Assembly: GCF_047675955.1 (NCBI RefSeq)
Contig: NC_132915.1
Coordinates: forward strand, 44,498,526-44,562,525
Reading direction: 5' to 3'
Length of the DNA: 64,000 bases
Source of the DNA: Chlorocebus sabaeus
Taxonomy: Eukaryota; Chordata; Mammalia; Primates; Cercopithecidae
Under the pieces are notes generated by a model. It worked only from the letters and a program-made list of their open reading frames with translations, ran no database searches and had not been told where the DNA came from. Made by a program: the position numbers and the translations under genes. Below, in pieces: positions 1-13,325 of the stretch (position 1 is its first letter; each line of letters opens with the position of its first letter).

Positions 1-720
1 TGCCCCATTACGATGTTCTATTCACAGCAAACATCCTAAAAGAGTTGCCTAAAGTAGCTGACTCCATTTTGTTTGTCACCTCACTTGTCAAAGTCACCAA
101 CGATCCTCATGCTGCCAAATTCAGCAGCCACTTCTCTGGTCTTACCTTGTTTGAGCTCTTAGTTGCTGCCCTCATAACTGACCATGCTCTTTTTGAAACA
201 CTATTTGGTTGGTTTTCCTAGATGTCTTCCTAACTCTCTTAATCTTCTTAATCTTATCGTTTAATGTCTAAGAAGATGGCATATCCCAGACATTGTGCTA
301 GACCTCTTTCTCTAGCTATATAACATTCACAAAATGACTTCATCATGTGCTATTACTTTAAATACCACTATCTCTGTGCTGTTGACTGAAATCTCTACAT
401 TCAGCCCTGACCTTACCACTGAACTCCATGCTAAGTATGAATGTCAACTTGCCATCTACCTAATATGAGTACCTAATAGCCATCTTAAAGAATCATGGTC
501 TGAACAGAAGCATGTTTTGTTCTCTCCCCAAATATACTCTTCTAAGTATTCCCCAGCACAGCAAAAAGCATCATCACAGACCCAGTGGCTCAACCTCCTC
601 AACGTGATGTTCATTAACTGTGACTTCTGTCAGGAGTGCTCCCTACCTATTTGGTTGACTTCTAATGACTGATCTCAAGACTGACTTTAATTATGCAACT
701 CTCAGCTACAGTATCATTTC
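1..720 (+). repeat. L2 LINE, internal part
   Basis: This is a degraded CR1-clade L2 sequence in sense orientation. It matches the region around 'caaagtcaccaacgatcctc' and the 'aaataccactatctctgtgctg' block of the ancestral ORF2. It is heavily mutated, with no usable reading frame. Confidence 0.65.
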
Positions 721-824
721 CTCAAGGAAATATTTCAGAATCAATCTATCCTGAAGTAACACCCAGGGACCATGTATCATATTACAAATCTCAGCAAACA
801 CATACCGCTGATTTATTTTTCTTT

Positions 825-1107
825 TTGAGGTGGAGTCTCGCTCTGTCGCCCAGGCTGGAGTGCAGTGGCGTGACCTCGACTCACTGCAAGCTCTGCCTCC
901 CAGGTTCACGCCATTCTCCTGCCTCTGCCTCCTGAGTAGCTGGGACAACAGGCGCCCGCCACTACGCCTGGCTAATTTTCTGTATTTTTAGTAGAGACAG
1001 GGTTTCACCATGTTAGCCAGGATGGTCTCAATCTCCTGACCTCGTGATCTGCCCGCCTCGGCCTCTCAAAGTGCTGGGATTAAAGGCGTGAGCCACCGTA
1101 CCCGGCC
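825..1107 (-). mobile_element. AluY-like SINE
   Basis: This is a full-length Alu in antisense orientation on the plus strand. It has GCAAGCTCTGCC and CACGCCATTCTCCTGCC, typical of AluY. The flanks 'ctgatttatttttctt' (809-824) and 'ctgatatttttctt' (1108-1121) form the target-site duplication. Confidence 0.88.
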
Positions 1108-1139
1108 CTGATATTTTTCTTGTCTATTTAATATCTCCC

Positions 1140-1262
1140 TCTAGCTAACAGAGCAGAAACAATGCCTGCTTAGTTTATAGTTGTCTCTCTAAAGCCTTTA
1201 CTAGTGTCTGACACATAATAGGTGCTCAGTGAGTAATTGCTGAATTTGAATAAATGGACAAA
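1140..1262 (+). repeat. L2 3' end
   Basis: It ends in the L2-type tail 'cataataggtgctcagtgag...aataaatgg'. It may be the 3' part of the L2 at 1-720, separated by the Alu. Confidence 0.6.
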
Positions 1263-1948
1263 TCACTGTTTATGACCTAGAGCTAGTCTGGCATTCTTTC
1301 TCTACTGCAGGAAGTGTTCAAGGCAAACAGGCCACAGGGTTTTTGCCTTACCTATGTGATCCATGACCACAGGTCTAAAAGCTATTGCCTACCAGAATGA
1401 TAAAAATACTTTGAAACTGCCATGATAAACAGAAGAAAGAGAGAGTCTGGGTAAGATGTGCAAGCTTCATAAGATCAATGGCTCTTCAAGGAAATAATAG
1501 GTATGGCTGAATACACTGAAGGCTGGCAAACAAGGACCCAAGGGCCAAATCTAAACACATCCATTTATTTACATATTACCTTCTATGACTTCTTTTGATA
1601 TAATGGAGTAGTTGCAATGGAGACTTTATGCTACAAATCTAAAAATATTTACTCTCCAGCCATTTACACAAAAAGCTGGCCAACCCCTGATACAGAATAA
1701 AATAAGTTAGAAATCTTTCAAATAGATGCCCATAATCATATCTGTAAATAGTCACAGGGTGAGGCAGTAAGAGGGCTGGAAACAGCACAATTACAGCAAA
1801 AGCCATAAGCATAAATGTTAGCAAAAGTAGCATTATTACTAATTTGACATTATTAATTTTTAAGTATATAATGTTACTGCTGTTGTTATAGCAATATTGA
1901 TACCTCTGACTCCATAACGATCAAGGAAAAGCTGCCTTCAACACTTAC

Positions 1949-2065
1949 CTTGCAGTTTCTAGGAACTTTATGGCCTTGTCAATTTCCCCCTGGCTTTTAT
2001 ACAAAGATGCCAATTCAAACAAAGTGAACGGCACTAGGTAGTGGTCATACTTCAGTAGCTTTTCA
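1949..2065 (-). CDS. TTC39B: TTC39B exon w16 (penultimate exon; last exon lies before window)
   Basis: This 117-bp exon encodes EKLLKYDHYLVPFTLFELAS then LYKSQGEIDKAIKFLETA, a clear C-terminal TPR. The acceptor is CTCTTTCAG and the donor is CAAG^GTAAGT. The remaining ~30 residues of the family C-terminus are not found in 1-1942, so the stop codon and 3' UTR are outside the window. Confidence 0.95.
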
Positions 2066-5000
2066 CTGAAAGAGCGGAGGAAAAGCAAGTAAATCTTAAC
2101 AGAACAAGAAATACATATTTTCCTAAATATATATTATTCCCATTCCTCAGAAAATATGTGCAGCACTAAGTCTATTATCATAGAAAAGCCGCCATTGTAT
2201 AGTTATAGAATTCATTAAACTATGGCAATAAATAATGTTCTTTTCATATATTAATCTTTTATTCCTTAATGTAAACCCAGCACTGATGGTTGATTGCTGT
2301 CTCTTAGGTAAATCAGTGCATACAGATCTTTAAAGATTAACCCTAGATATGGCAAGATCATCTTTCTGAACATGCATGTGTTCAGAAAATGACTCCATTT
2401 AGAAATAAGAAAGTTGTTTTATTTTTAAACTAAGGTTCAACTCCCTTTGTACTTTAAAGCCTTATAATGCTTTAAAAGGCCAATAAAGAAATGGTCAACA
2501 CTTAACTCTCTGGTTATAAAACATCTAGAAGCACTGGAAAAAAAAATATAACTAACACCATTTCAAATGCATAGCTTAGCTCACCAGAACATAAGAAAAA
2601 ACCCTCAAGTGTCGAAAACAGCTAGAATTGAAAAAGTGAGACTCTACATATGTGGGATGATGCTGAATGAGCCCTGTGGTCTGCCTCCATCTGAGTCAAG
2701 GGCTTTGTATCCTAATGTCCATGCAGGAGATGAGGCCTTAGGCCCTCAGAAAGCAGGGCGCTGAAACTGAGACCTCTGTTTAAAGCTGGGATCCTTACAG
2801 GACTACTCCTTAAGAGAAAGGCAGGTTAGAACAAACCCACTCACTGGCAAACGAGAAAGACAGTTGTCTCCTTGGCCAGCACTTTCGATGAGAAGAAAAA
2901 ATAATTCCTTAGGAAATTAATAACCAATAGGCATGCCCACATTGAATGTGCAATTCAAATTTATATTGTCTAAATGATCCAAGAAGTAGGCAATGAAATT
3001 AACAAGAAAGAGGCGCTGGGCAGAAAAAACCTTTAGGGTACCTGACAGAAATAAAATGCAAAATCACTGTAGAGCAACTCTTCCTCAATATAGCCTCATA
3101 GTAATCTCAAGATAAAACTCCAATGAAGGTGAGTTCACAATCCAAAATTATAAAGCACATAAGCAAACAATTCACTATGAGATTCACAGACAAAAAAACA
3201 GCACAATAGGTCATCCCTTTGATCATCCTTTTAATCCTTATAGAAACACTAATAAAATAGAATTCCATGGACACTTCTTTAACATGTTTACTAATTACAG
3301 AATATTACTAAAGACGGTACATTTGGGAAGCATTTTGTCTTTATTCTTATAGGGGAACCACTCCTCCTATATTCCCATCAATACTGTCAGGAAGAAGGGG
3401 ATCAGGTGGCCGTGGACGGAAAGGCACGTGACACAGAGCACAGGATGTCCACCAGCAGTCTATGGCTGAGGTTGTTTTGGCTTGCAGAATATTTTCAAAA
3501 AATTTGAGGCAATATTTTAAAATCAGGTGATTTTACATAAAATCCAGATTCCAGGCTTTTTCATGAAAAATGGTAGGGATTATTGCTATTGGGCCCACAC
3601 TGTGCAGAGCAATAATCAAATAGAGCTGAGGAGTGTGCCTACACCCTTCAGAGAAAACACCCTAACCTACAGAGCCTACCAATTCTATTCCTGCTGCCAC
3701 TCGGCTGGCCTGATCAAGTCAGGTTACGTGTCTGGCCCCTGTAGATACTGCCTTTGTGATACAGAGAAAAGGGCCAGGGATCAGAACCTTGATTCAACTC
3801 TATGGTTAGTAATGGAGCAGGACATCATCATCAATGCTACTGGGGTGGAATAAAACCAGAACAAAGCTCAATTATATACAGAAGAATTGCCCTTTGCCAA
3901 AAGAGAGACAGAGTGCTCATCACATGCCTCTCTTTCCTGCCACATTATTATCACGGTGATGGCAAGTCTGTTTACTCAGCTCTGAATCCCTAGAATCCAG
4001 CACAGTCTCTGGCACACAGTGGGTGCTCAAATATCCATGGAATAAATGAATGGGCAAACAAATGCATGAATTAAATTAGTATCGGAAGCCAGGCATAGTA
4101 GCACACACTTGCAGTCCCAGCTACTCAAGAGGCTAAGCTGGGAGTATCTCTTAAGCCCAGGAGTTCCAGGCTGCAGTGAGCCATGATTGTACTACTTGTA
4201 CTCCAGTCTGGGCAGCAGGTAAAGTCCCCCATCTCTTTAAAAACAAAACAAAACAAAACAAAACAAAACAAAAAACTAAAGAAGTATGTAAAAAATAAAA
4301 AAATTAATGAGTAGCAGAGGTTCAGTATGATGCTGCCAGAGCTTGGCTAGACACCTGTTAGTTGAGCTATAAATACAGTTTTTGTGAGTCATCTTTAAAC
4401 ACCAAGTAGAAATACATAAAGCCATATTCCACCTAGACCATAATTTTGTTCACGAGGAACAAAAGCAACAACAAAACACTACTGGATTTTCTTTCTGGTA
4501 ACACCAAGTAAGAGTTTAGCAGTAAGAGATAAAAGCATTTTGTATCACTTTCTCACAGCAATTCCCCAGAAACCACAATTTGCACTTGGGTTGGTTTTAT
4601 TGTTTGGTCTTACCTTTCCACAACATGATTGTAACATAGTTCAGCTTGCAAGGGCCGCTGTAAGTTCTTGAGGCAACATCCTTTAAGTAACTTCACTAAG
4701 CACTCGTCATCCACAGAGAAGCTGTTAAAATCTTAAAACAAAAAACATACAAAGGAAACACACAAATAAAAATACTTTTTAAGATCTTAAGAGAAAGAAT
4801 AAAGTTTCAGAAGGATCATTTAAAAATAAGGAAAATATTTTTTGGCATTTGTTATGCCTCACTAAATAAAATACAATGAAATTATTTTAAATGAAAAGAG
4901 CTGGGCACAGTGGTTCCCATCTGTAGTCCCAATGCTTTGGGAGGTCAAGGTGGGAGGCTCACTTGAGCCCAGGAGCTCAGGATCAGCCTGGGCAATACAA

Positions 5001-8000
5001 TGAGACCCCATCTGTACAAAAAAAGTTTTTTTAATTACTGGGCATGATGGCATGTGCCTGTAGTCCCAGCTACTCAGAGACTGAGGCAGGAAGATCACTT
5101 GAGCCCAGCAGTTCGAGGCTGCAGTGAGCTATGATGGCGTCACTGCACTGCAGCCTGGGTGAAAGAGCAAGACCCTATCTGATACATACATATATTCCTA
5201 CAATGCTGAATTTACTATAAAAGAACACCATTTTATTAAGGAGTTCACTCTATCCACTTTAAAATATTCTTCAGGTGGTCACACTCTGAGTTTTGTGACC
5301 TTAGATACCACAACCAGAAATCTGAACTCTAAATAAAGTAAGAGTTTTATTAATCCTATCAAAGGTAAAGCCATGAGGAACAAGAAGGCTGCCTCCTCCT
5401 GTTGTTTGGCTTCTGTGTTGGCTTCAATACAGCAGTGGATAACACTTCCATATGGAGAAACAGATGGCCTTATCCCCACTAAAAATTCAGGAAGTAGAAT
5501 ACCCTCTCCAGATCATTATATGTTTACTACTTATCAATTCTCCCAGGTTGTGTTCTTTTTGGGGGAAATTATGCCATAAGATTAAACAAAATGGTTCTGA
5601 AGTACATGAAAGGCACCTAAAATCTCCACAAACTTCTAACTGCTTGAGGAAAATGTCAAGCATTTTTTCACCACTTTTTCCCTTTTGAAAATGCTCTCTG
5701 CATTCTACAGCCCAAGGCAAATGTCTGTTAAACAGAAGGAACCATATTATGTGTGACATCTATCTGACAAAGGTAGCCATTCCACATTTACACTTTTGAA
5801 ATTTTCTTGCAAGTTACAGGCAAGTACAACATTATTCCAAGACAGACTGACAATTTACACATTTCAGACTGTGACAGTAGAGAGGATAGCAGTAAAGGGA
5901 ACACACGAGGCCTTGGGAGTCGCTCCTATTGAAATCCTCCTGCTTTCAGCACAAACCTCAGAAATCATCATTAACACATGCTGGCAGTTTAGATGGTAAA
6001 CCACTTGTCTATGGAGAATAACGATGCTACTTAACCAACCAGAGGGGGGTACTTCTAGGTGCTGAAAACTGAATATTCACCTCTAACTTTCAAGCTCTGA
6101 TAGGTCATTCACCCAGAAAATACAGGTATCCATAACACATTACCTTTTCTATTATTAATTAGAATCATTTTTCTACCCAAATAAAATTCTATCCATTGCT
6201 TTTAATCATGGATGTTAAAATAGACATTCAAGAAGTAATATCTTTTAGGACCTAGAACCAAAACCAAAGGGTCCATATTGGATGCTAGCTTGTAGTATCA
6301 TTTTTGTGCATTCTACTGAGTTTCCTGTAGCATTGTATCGACAGTTTGTGTTATGACAACATTCTGGTGCTCTGTGAATGATGATTTTGTTGAGGAACAG
6401 ACATAACATCATGGGAAGTTAAAATACCAGTAAAGCCGCATGTAACTTCTATGATGAACTTGAGTTAGGCATATGGCAGGTGGGTTCAAAAATACCGTAT
6501 TCCTCCAAAAATCTCAGATGGCAAAATCATTATTTCCTCCGACTACAAACCATTATCTAGCAGATGATTATTTTCCCTTGAAGTATAAATGCTTTGTCAT
6601 GATTTTCAAACTCATGAATGTGTTCATAGATGAACATTTCAACACATAACACACATGTAATATGTTTCCATTTAACATTCAAAGAAAATTACATGATAAA
6701 GCTACTAGAGCACAATTTTATCACAAAAGATCTGCTGAACTTTTATGGTAGATAGGCTGAGAAATAGGGAAGTTTGAACCCCAAACTACAAAAAGTATCT
6801 ATGCTGAAATTTTTAGAAGCTAGCTGAAATGCCCCCAAGAGAAAAATCTGAAAAAAGATTTAGAAAGCAAAAAATCATAAAGTCAGTATCACTTTCCCTT
6901 TTACATAACTCTCATAATGTTTGCTATATAATTTCATTAAGCAAATTAGTCAAAGTGGAACTTCTGGTTACATGTTGAATTTAGTTAAGATTTCAAATGA
7001 AACACTATTGGAATTAATACCAAATGCCGACTCCAGGGACGTCACCAAATTCTGTTCTGTCTTCAAAGTTCTATCTTTTGGATCAGCGGCCAGCATTTAA
7101 TAACTACGGCCAGAGCATTGCAGAGTAGAAGATCAGTTGTATCTTCTACCATCTTTTACTTCAGACACACTTGCAAAGCTAGGAGAAGCCAATACACAGC
7201 CAGTTTCTAATATTGGGGGTGGGGGATGGGGTGGAAGATGATGTAATCTCAGGTTTACAACTTCTCTCCATTTTCCAACTTCTCTCCATTTTCCAATTAT
7301 GGACTTTTTCTTCCCTGCTCTGAAGGATAGGAGCTTAATTACTAAACTGTCCTAACAGTTCAAGGTGGCAAGGAGAGCAGGAGATAATCTTCTTGCATAA
7401 AATGACTCCTAGAAGAGGTCATAAGTTTCACATGCAATATCTGACAAAGGTGATCTTCAGAAAACAAACTAATTATTTCACCCAGAGAGAGACACACAAA
7501 GCCAAAACTGTGGGTAAGTATGGCATGTCTGTCTGTCTGTCTCAGCTCCCTCCTGCCCTGCTTAAATATCTCTAAAGCCTATCATCTCAGCATGTCATTA
7601 AGAGAAAAAGGAATGGGTGGAGGGGAGTGACTCGGTTTTCTACATTTCCACTGCATTTTACTGGCATAGTCTGATAAAATATATTTCCCCTCGAATTTTG
7701 CCCCCAACAAATGGGGGGTTGGGGGCGGTGAAGAGCTTGCTCAAACAGACAGGAGCTGGGCTCCTGGAGTGCCCATCTTTTTCCAGTTAAGAAAAATGAG
7801 GTAACTGTTAAACTTTTTCCCCACCATTCCTGAATTTCTATGCCCTTTATCATGTTTATCATCACAGAAGTTCTCATTTTACTTATGTTGTTAGAATATT
7901 ACAAAAGACCATTTCTCTTGGGATAATACCTAAGTGACTTGGCATTGAAAAGAAATATAACACAGGCTATCACTTACGGCATTGTTTACCCCTCTTAAAA

Positions 8001-11000
8001 ATACAGAATCAAAAAATGTCAGGGCAAGGAAACAACTTTGGATAGCATCTGGTCCAACACTCCTCCCACTTCACAAGAAAACAGAGGTGTTACCCAGAGT
8101 CTGATGGCTGCAGAGCTGGACTATAAGCCCAGACTGCCTGATTCTGATTCTCCTTTTACCGCATCAGCTGCCTCCAGTAAACTGAAGCGTGGCCTCTAGC
8201 ACAACCAAATGTTATAGGTAGAATAAATTGTGATAACATTTCACCTTGAAAGCTATTCCCTGTGTCTGCAGAAACACACTAACGGTTAGACAGCAATAAG
8301 GAGGAATAGAAAGAGTCGCAGCAAACTCAACCCAGAGAGGAGTGCATGTTTCCTTGTGCTGCTCTAAAATTCCAATGCTGGGCTTCCTCCCTTCATCTTT
8401 TTTGTCACAGTTTTAAGATATAGTTCACATACCATACAATTCACCTATTAAGAGTATACCACTCAACGGTTTTTAGCATATTTACAAGAGTTGTACAGCC
8501 ATCACCACAGTCGACTGTAGAACACTGTCATCACCTCCCTCCCCAAAAAGCTATCATAACCCCTTCCATCCTCCATCCTTCCATCCTCCATCCCTAGGCA
8601 ACCACTCATCTGCGGTCTGTCTTTATAGATTTGTCTATTCTGACTATCATGTAAAGGGAATCATATAAGGTGTGGTCTTTTACAGCTGGCCTTTTTCCCT
8701 TAGCAAGATGTTTCCAAGGTTCATGCAGTTGCCGTGTGTGTCATTCCTCACCCAGACCTCTTCAACTCAAGTTCTTTGTCCTTGTGATGTATACAAATTA
8801 ATGTAGGCAGATGTGCACAGGGAAAACACAGGACAGGGGTCTGTCTGAGCAGAGACAAAGGCTCCTCGGTGCCTACTGTGTATACTTACTTTGACTTTGT
8901 AAAGCTGCCTCAGCTTTTTCAACAGTTACCAACAGATTTTCAGAAAGGTCTTTTCTTTTGCTCACTATTGAAAAACCATTCCAGACATACATCATTTCCT
9001 AATGAGGAAAAATGAAAACCATTTGCAGTTATATGAGGTTATTCAAGGTCCTTTATGATCCCCAAACAATGTTCATGTGTTTTGCCTTGGTTTCTAGGAA
9101 CCTCAAGACAGTATTTACAGATAATTTTCCTTTGTTTTTGCCTTTTATACTGTGAAGTAATTCAGTATATACGTTTTTACCAAAAATTTAATTTACTCAT
9201 TCATATAACAAATATTTATTAAATATCTATAAGCATTTAATTCTTTTGGAAGGTAATAGAATACAGATACAGAAATAAATATTTTAAACCGATACCATGA
9301 GTAATTCTGTTTAATGTAAACTTTTGTTGTTACTTTTAAGTAAAGAAAAATATTTTTAAGTGTCTGCCAGTTGTTTACATAAAATGTTTCCAAGAATATC
9401 ACTGGAGATAAACATTGGAATATTTTACTGGGCTTAGGATCTTTTATACCATTAGAAACATGGTCCAGTAATGTAATCCAATATGCAGAAAACGTATTCA
9501 TTTAAAAGCCATATGGCTGAATGACAGCTCCTAAAATGTAAACTAATGATTTCTCATTACATATTATATTTAATGGGCTACCAGATGAGAATTTTTTTGG
9601 ATCAAAAGCAAATGTGCTTTTGCTTGAAAATATTTTTCTGATGTTCCTGATAGTGCAGTTAATATTTTTAAGGGTATGAAGTAAGCAGGGTAATTAGTAT
9701 CTTCTTGGAAATAAATTTTAAGATATGATAAAAACACTGCTTGAAAAGCCTCTTAGCAGGAAGTAGTGGAAATGAGAATAACACATTCAAGTAGAAGGGC
9801 GGCAAATGTATCTTTACCTTATGGCACCCAAAACTAAGATCATGACACTCTACCTTCATTCAGTTTTACATGTAACAGTTTCGTGTTGCTAATAAAGTAA
9901 GAGGTCAATTCAATAACAAAGTATTTTTTAAATTGATGATGATCTTTTAAAAATTCCTTTTATGGATGAAATCTTTTTATCGGAAGGAGGCAAGCTCATA
10001 TCTGAGACTTTATGAAAAACAGGCTTTTGGTAAAATTCCTAGGTACAAAAAAAATAAAAATAAAAATCCCAGTACTAACATTTCAAGCCAATTTCCTATA
10101 CATTCTACATCCATAGACCTGGAGAAAGAAGTGCAGTGAGTTAATCTTCCCTATGGTTCTTAACAGTCAAAGCAGGATACAATTACATACACACTGGTAT
10201 CTAAGTACTAAGGCAAAGAATGACGACAGTCTAGAAAATTTTCAGTAGAGTTCTGTGAGACAGAAAAACCTTCCCAGTGCAAATCACCTAATAAAAATGA
10301 ATCAGGCATGGAGCTAACGTTCTAACTGGTTAAGCAGCAGAAGGCTCTCATGTGAGCTGGGAGAGGGAGATGTTTGGTTATTTGTGGGATTTACGCAGTG
10401 TTCTGGTTTTTATTTGTGCTCAGACATGATTACGGAGTGGTCATATTTTTGTCTTGCTCCATCACAATCACAGAATGGCCCTGTGTGATGCTGAAGTTCT
10501 CTGAGTTTGCATTAGGTAGGAAACACCTGGACCTAGGTGCTAGGCACCGGCTAACTCCTGTCTGACCCATCAGGGCAAGGCTGCATTGTTCTTTCTCATA
10601 GGATGTATGAAGGGCTCCCATAAGTCATTAAGAAAACAATCAACAACCCAATGAAAAATTAGAGAAGAATATGAACAACAATTCACAAAAGAAAAAAAAA
10701 AAAACGAAGAAACACATGAAAAGATGCTCCACCACATCCACAAGGAAATGCAAATTAAAATGGTAAAATACTGTCAGTACTTATTTAAATTGGTAGAGCT
10801 TTTTTTGAGGGAAATTTAACACTATCTACCAAAATATTAAATGTATATATTCCCTTGAACCAGGAATTCCATTTTTAAAAAATCCTTCACAGATAATTAT
10901 ATGCACACGTACAAAAAGAGGATATTCATTGTAGTGTGTAATTACAAAAACTGGAAAAATCTAAATAACTGTCAAAGAGGAATAATGAAATAAACTCTGA

Positions 11001-13292
11001 ATTAAAAAAAAACAAAAAACAAAAAACTCAGGAAACCCCAGAGTGGAGGACCACAGACATCAGCTTACAATGAACAACTTTCCTGTGCTGACTATCTATA
11101 TAAAAACTAAAGCACCAGAAGAGTCATAGTAACTTGATATATTCAGTATTTTTTGAAGAAGACTTCACTAAGAAAATTTAAGTTGAAATTGTGTTTTTCA
11201 CAGAAGCCTTGCCTAAATGGCATAAAGTTTAAGAATGTGAGCTGGAGCTAGAATACAACAGCCAGCAGCCAGTTATGGCTCTTGAGCACTGGAAATATGG
11301 CTAGCCCAAACTAAGATGTCCTCTAAGTGTAAAAGACACACTAAATTTTTAAGACTTGGTTCAATATGAAAGTATGTATGTATCTCATGGATAAACTTCT
11401 ACCAATTACGTGTTGAAATGACAAAATTTTGCATATACTGGGTTAAACAAAATATATTCTTGAAATTCATTTCTATTTCCTCTTACTTTTTTAATGTGGC
11501 TATTAGAAAAGGTAAAATTATATAATGTGGCTTGCATTAGAATTCAACTCAACTTCAATGGAATCAACTTCTATCTAAATTTCTTTATCTAAAAAATGTG
11601 GTTAAGAGTTAACTATACTAAAAAAGTTGTAAGAACTAAATGATATGTTTTTAGTAGCCTTTATCCTAATGCCTGGAGCATACTAACTAGTCAAAAACCA
11701 TTAGCTACAGTTTTTATTTATTAATTACTTATTTAGAAATGTTCAACTTACAACAAACTTAAAATGGTTTTTAAGTGAGCTAAACTTCATAACCAAATTT
11801 AGATATGCTCCCTGCTGCTGTGACTAGATAATTTACTTCTAGTACATGAAAAGTAAATAAAATAAAAGCAGATACCAGGGCAGGTAAGATGAGCTTCACA
11901 GGTGCAGGCAAGGAGGCGGAGTAACGCCGAGCCTTCCTCACAGCAAACTTCTCAGTAGGGAGAGATTTCCCGGCAATTCTCTGCTTCAAGCTGTCCACCT
12001 GTCTGTGAAGAGCCCCAGCCCACCCCAGAGAAAGGTCATGGCAACACATACGTTATTTATACCTGTGGTTTTCACAGTGAACTTCACAGACCACCAGCAG
12101 CAGCATCACCTGGGAACCTATTTGAAATGCCAGTTTTCAGGCCCTACTCTAGACCTACTGAATCAGCAACTCCAGGGCTGGGGCAGAGCAATCTAGATTT
12201 TGATAAGCCCTCCAGGTGATTCTGAGGCACACTCAAGATTGAGAACCACTGATTGACACATATTTCTTTCCAGTCAACTTAGCTAATGTCTTAAATCTAT
12301 CAAACACAGTCCAGGAAATCTAGGTATACAATTGGCGATTTCCACGAGTAAGCAGGAAAGAGTCCAAAGTATTTACTTATGTTGTGGATACTCAGGGAGA
12401 GAGAAGACGGTACACTGGTATATCGCCTATTCTTACTTGCAAGTATTATACAGATCTATAAAATAATATGGCCCAAAAGATAGCCATCAGTTAATACATA
12501 ATTTAAGAAAATGTTTCCCAGGTACAGGTTGTTTAGGAAATAATCAGCTTAGGACATGTACCATGTTTACAAACTTCCTTTTAAAAATTCTACAGAATTC
12601 CAATTATGAAATTCATAAGCAGGTAAAAATGAGAGTAAGATGGGGAAACTACATGTTCCTGCGAGCACTTTCTTATGCAAAATTCTATGAATGCATCAAA
12701 CAAGTTGCTGAGAAAGAATTCAAGGAAATAATTACTTCACTGAAAGAAAAATTAACATGAAATAGCATGCCTCCAATATGAGGTAAGCTTGTGTTAGGTT
12801 ACTTGTGGGCACAGTATGGAGCAATGGATTTTAAACTAGTGTACCATCACTATGTTCATTACCATCAGTGGAAAAGACAGTGGAAATGTGAGGTGGGGGT
12901 CAGAGGAAGGGGTCAGAAGTATGTCTCAGACAGGAACCCTTGTAGTTGAAAGGTAACAGCATTTTTATGAAGAGACCATTCATTGTTAGAACTCTCATTA
13001 TCCCAACAACCTAGAAGCTAAGACAGAGCAAGATCTCAAAGCTTTCTTCTGAAAATAAAAATGATTACATCTTTCACATAAATTGTTTTGGTACGGAGAA
13101 AACTTAATCTGCATTGGAAGAAAGAGAAAGAGATTTAAAAGATTTTAATGTATCTTAATACTCCCTTCCATTAATTGTTGTTTCTGTAAAATGAGGAAAT
13201 GAACTTTACAGTAAAAGGTGACATTTATCATGCCATGGCTTTTACTAATGTTGATGTTGATGCCACAGTTAATATACACGGTCAATTTTTGT

Positions 13293-13325
<33 letters not shown>

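Noticed and set aside
11999..12002. Alternative acceptor four bases into exon w13 (ACAG)
   Set aside because: Using it would break the frame from exon w12; only the CTTCACAG site gives the conserved reading frame.
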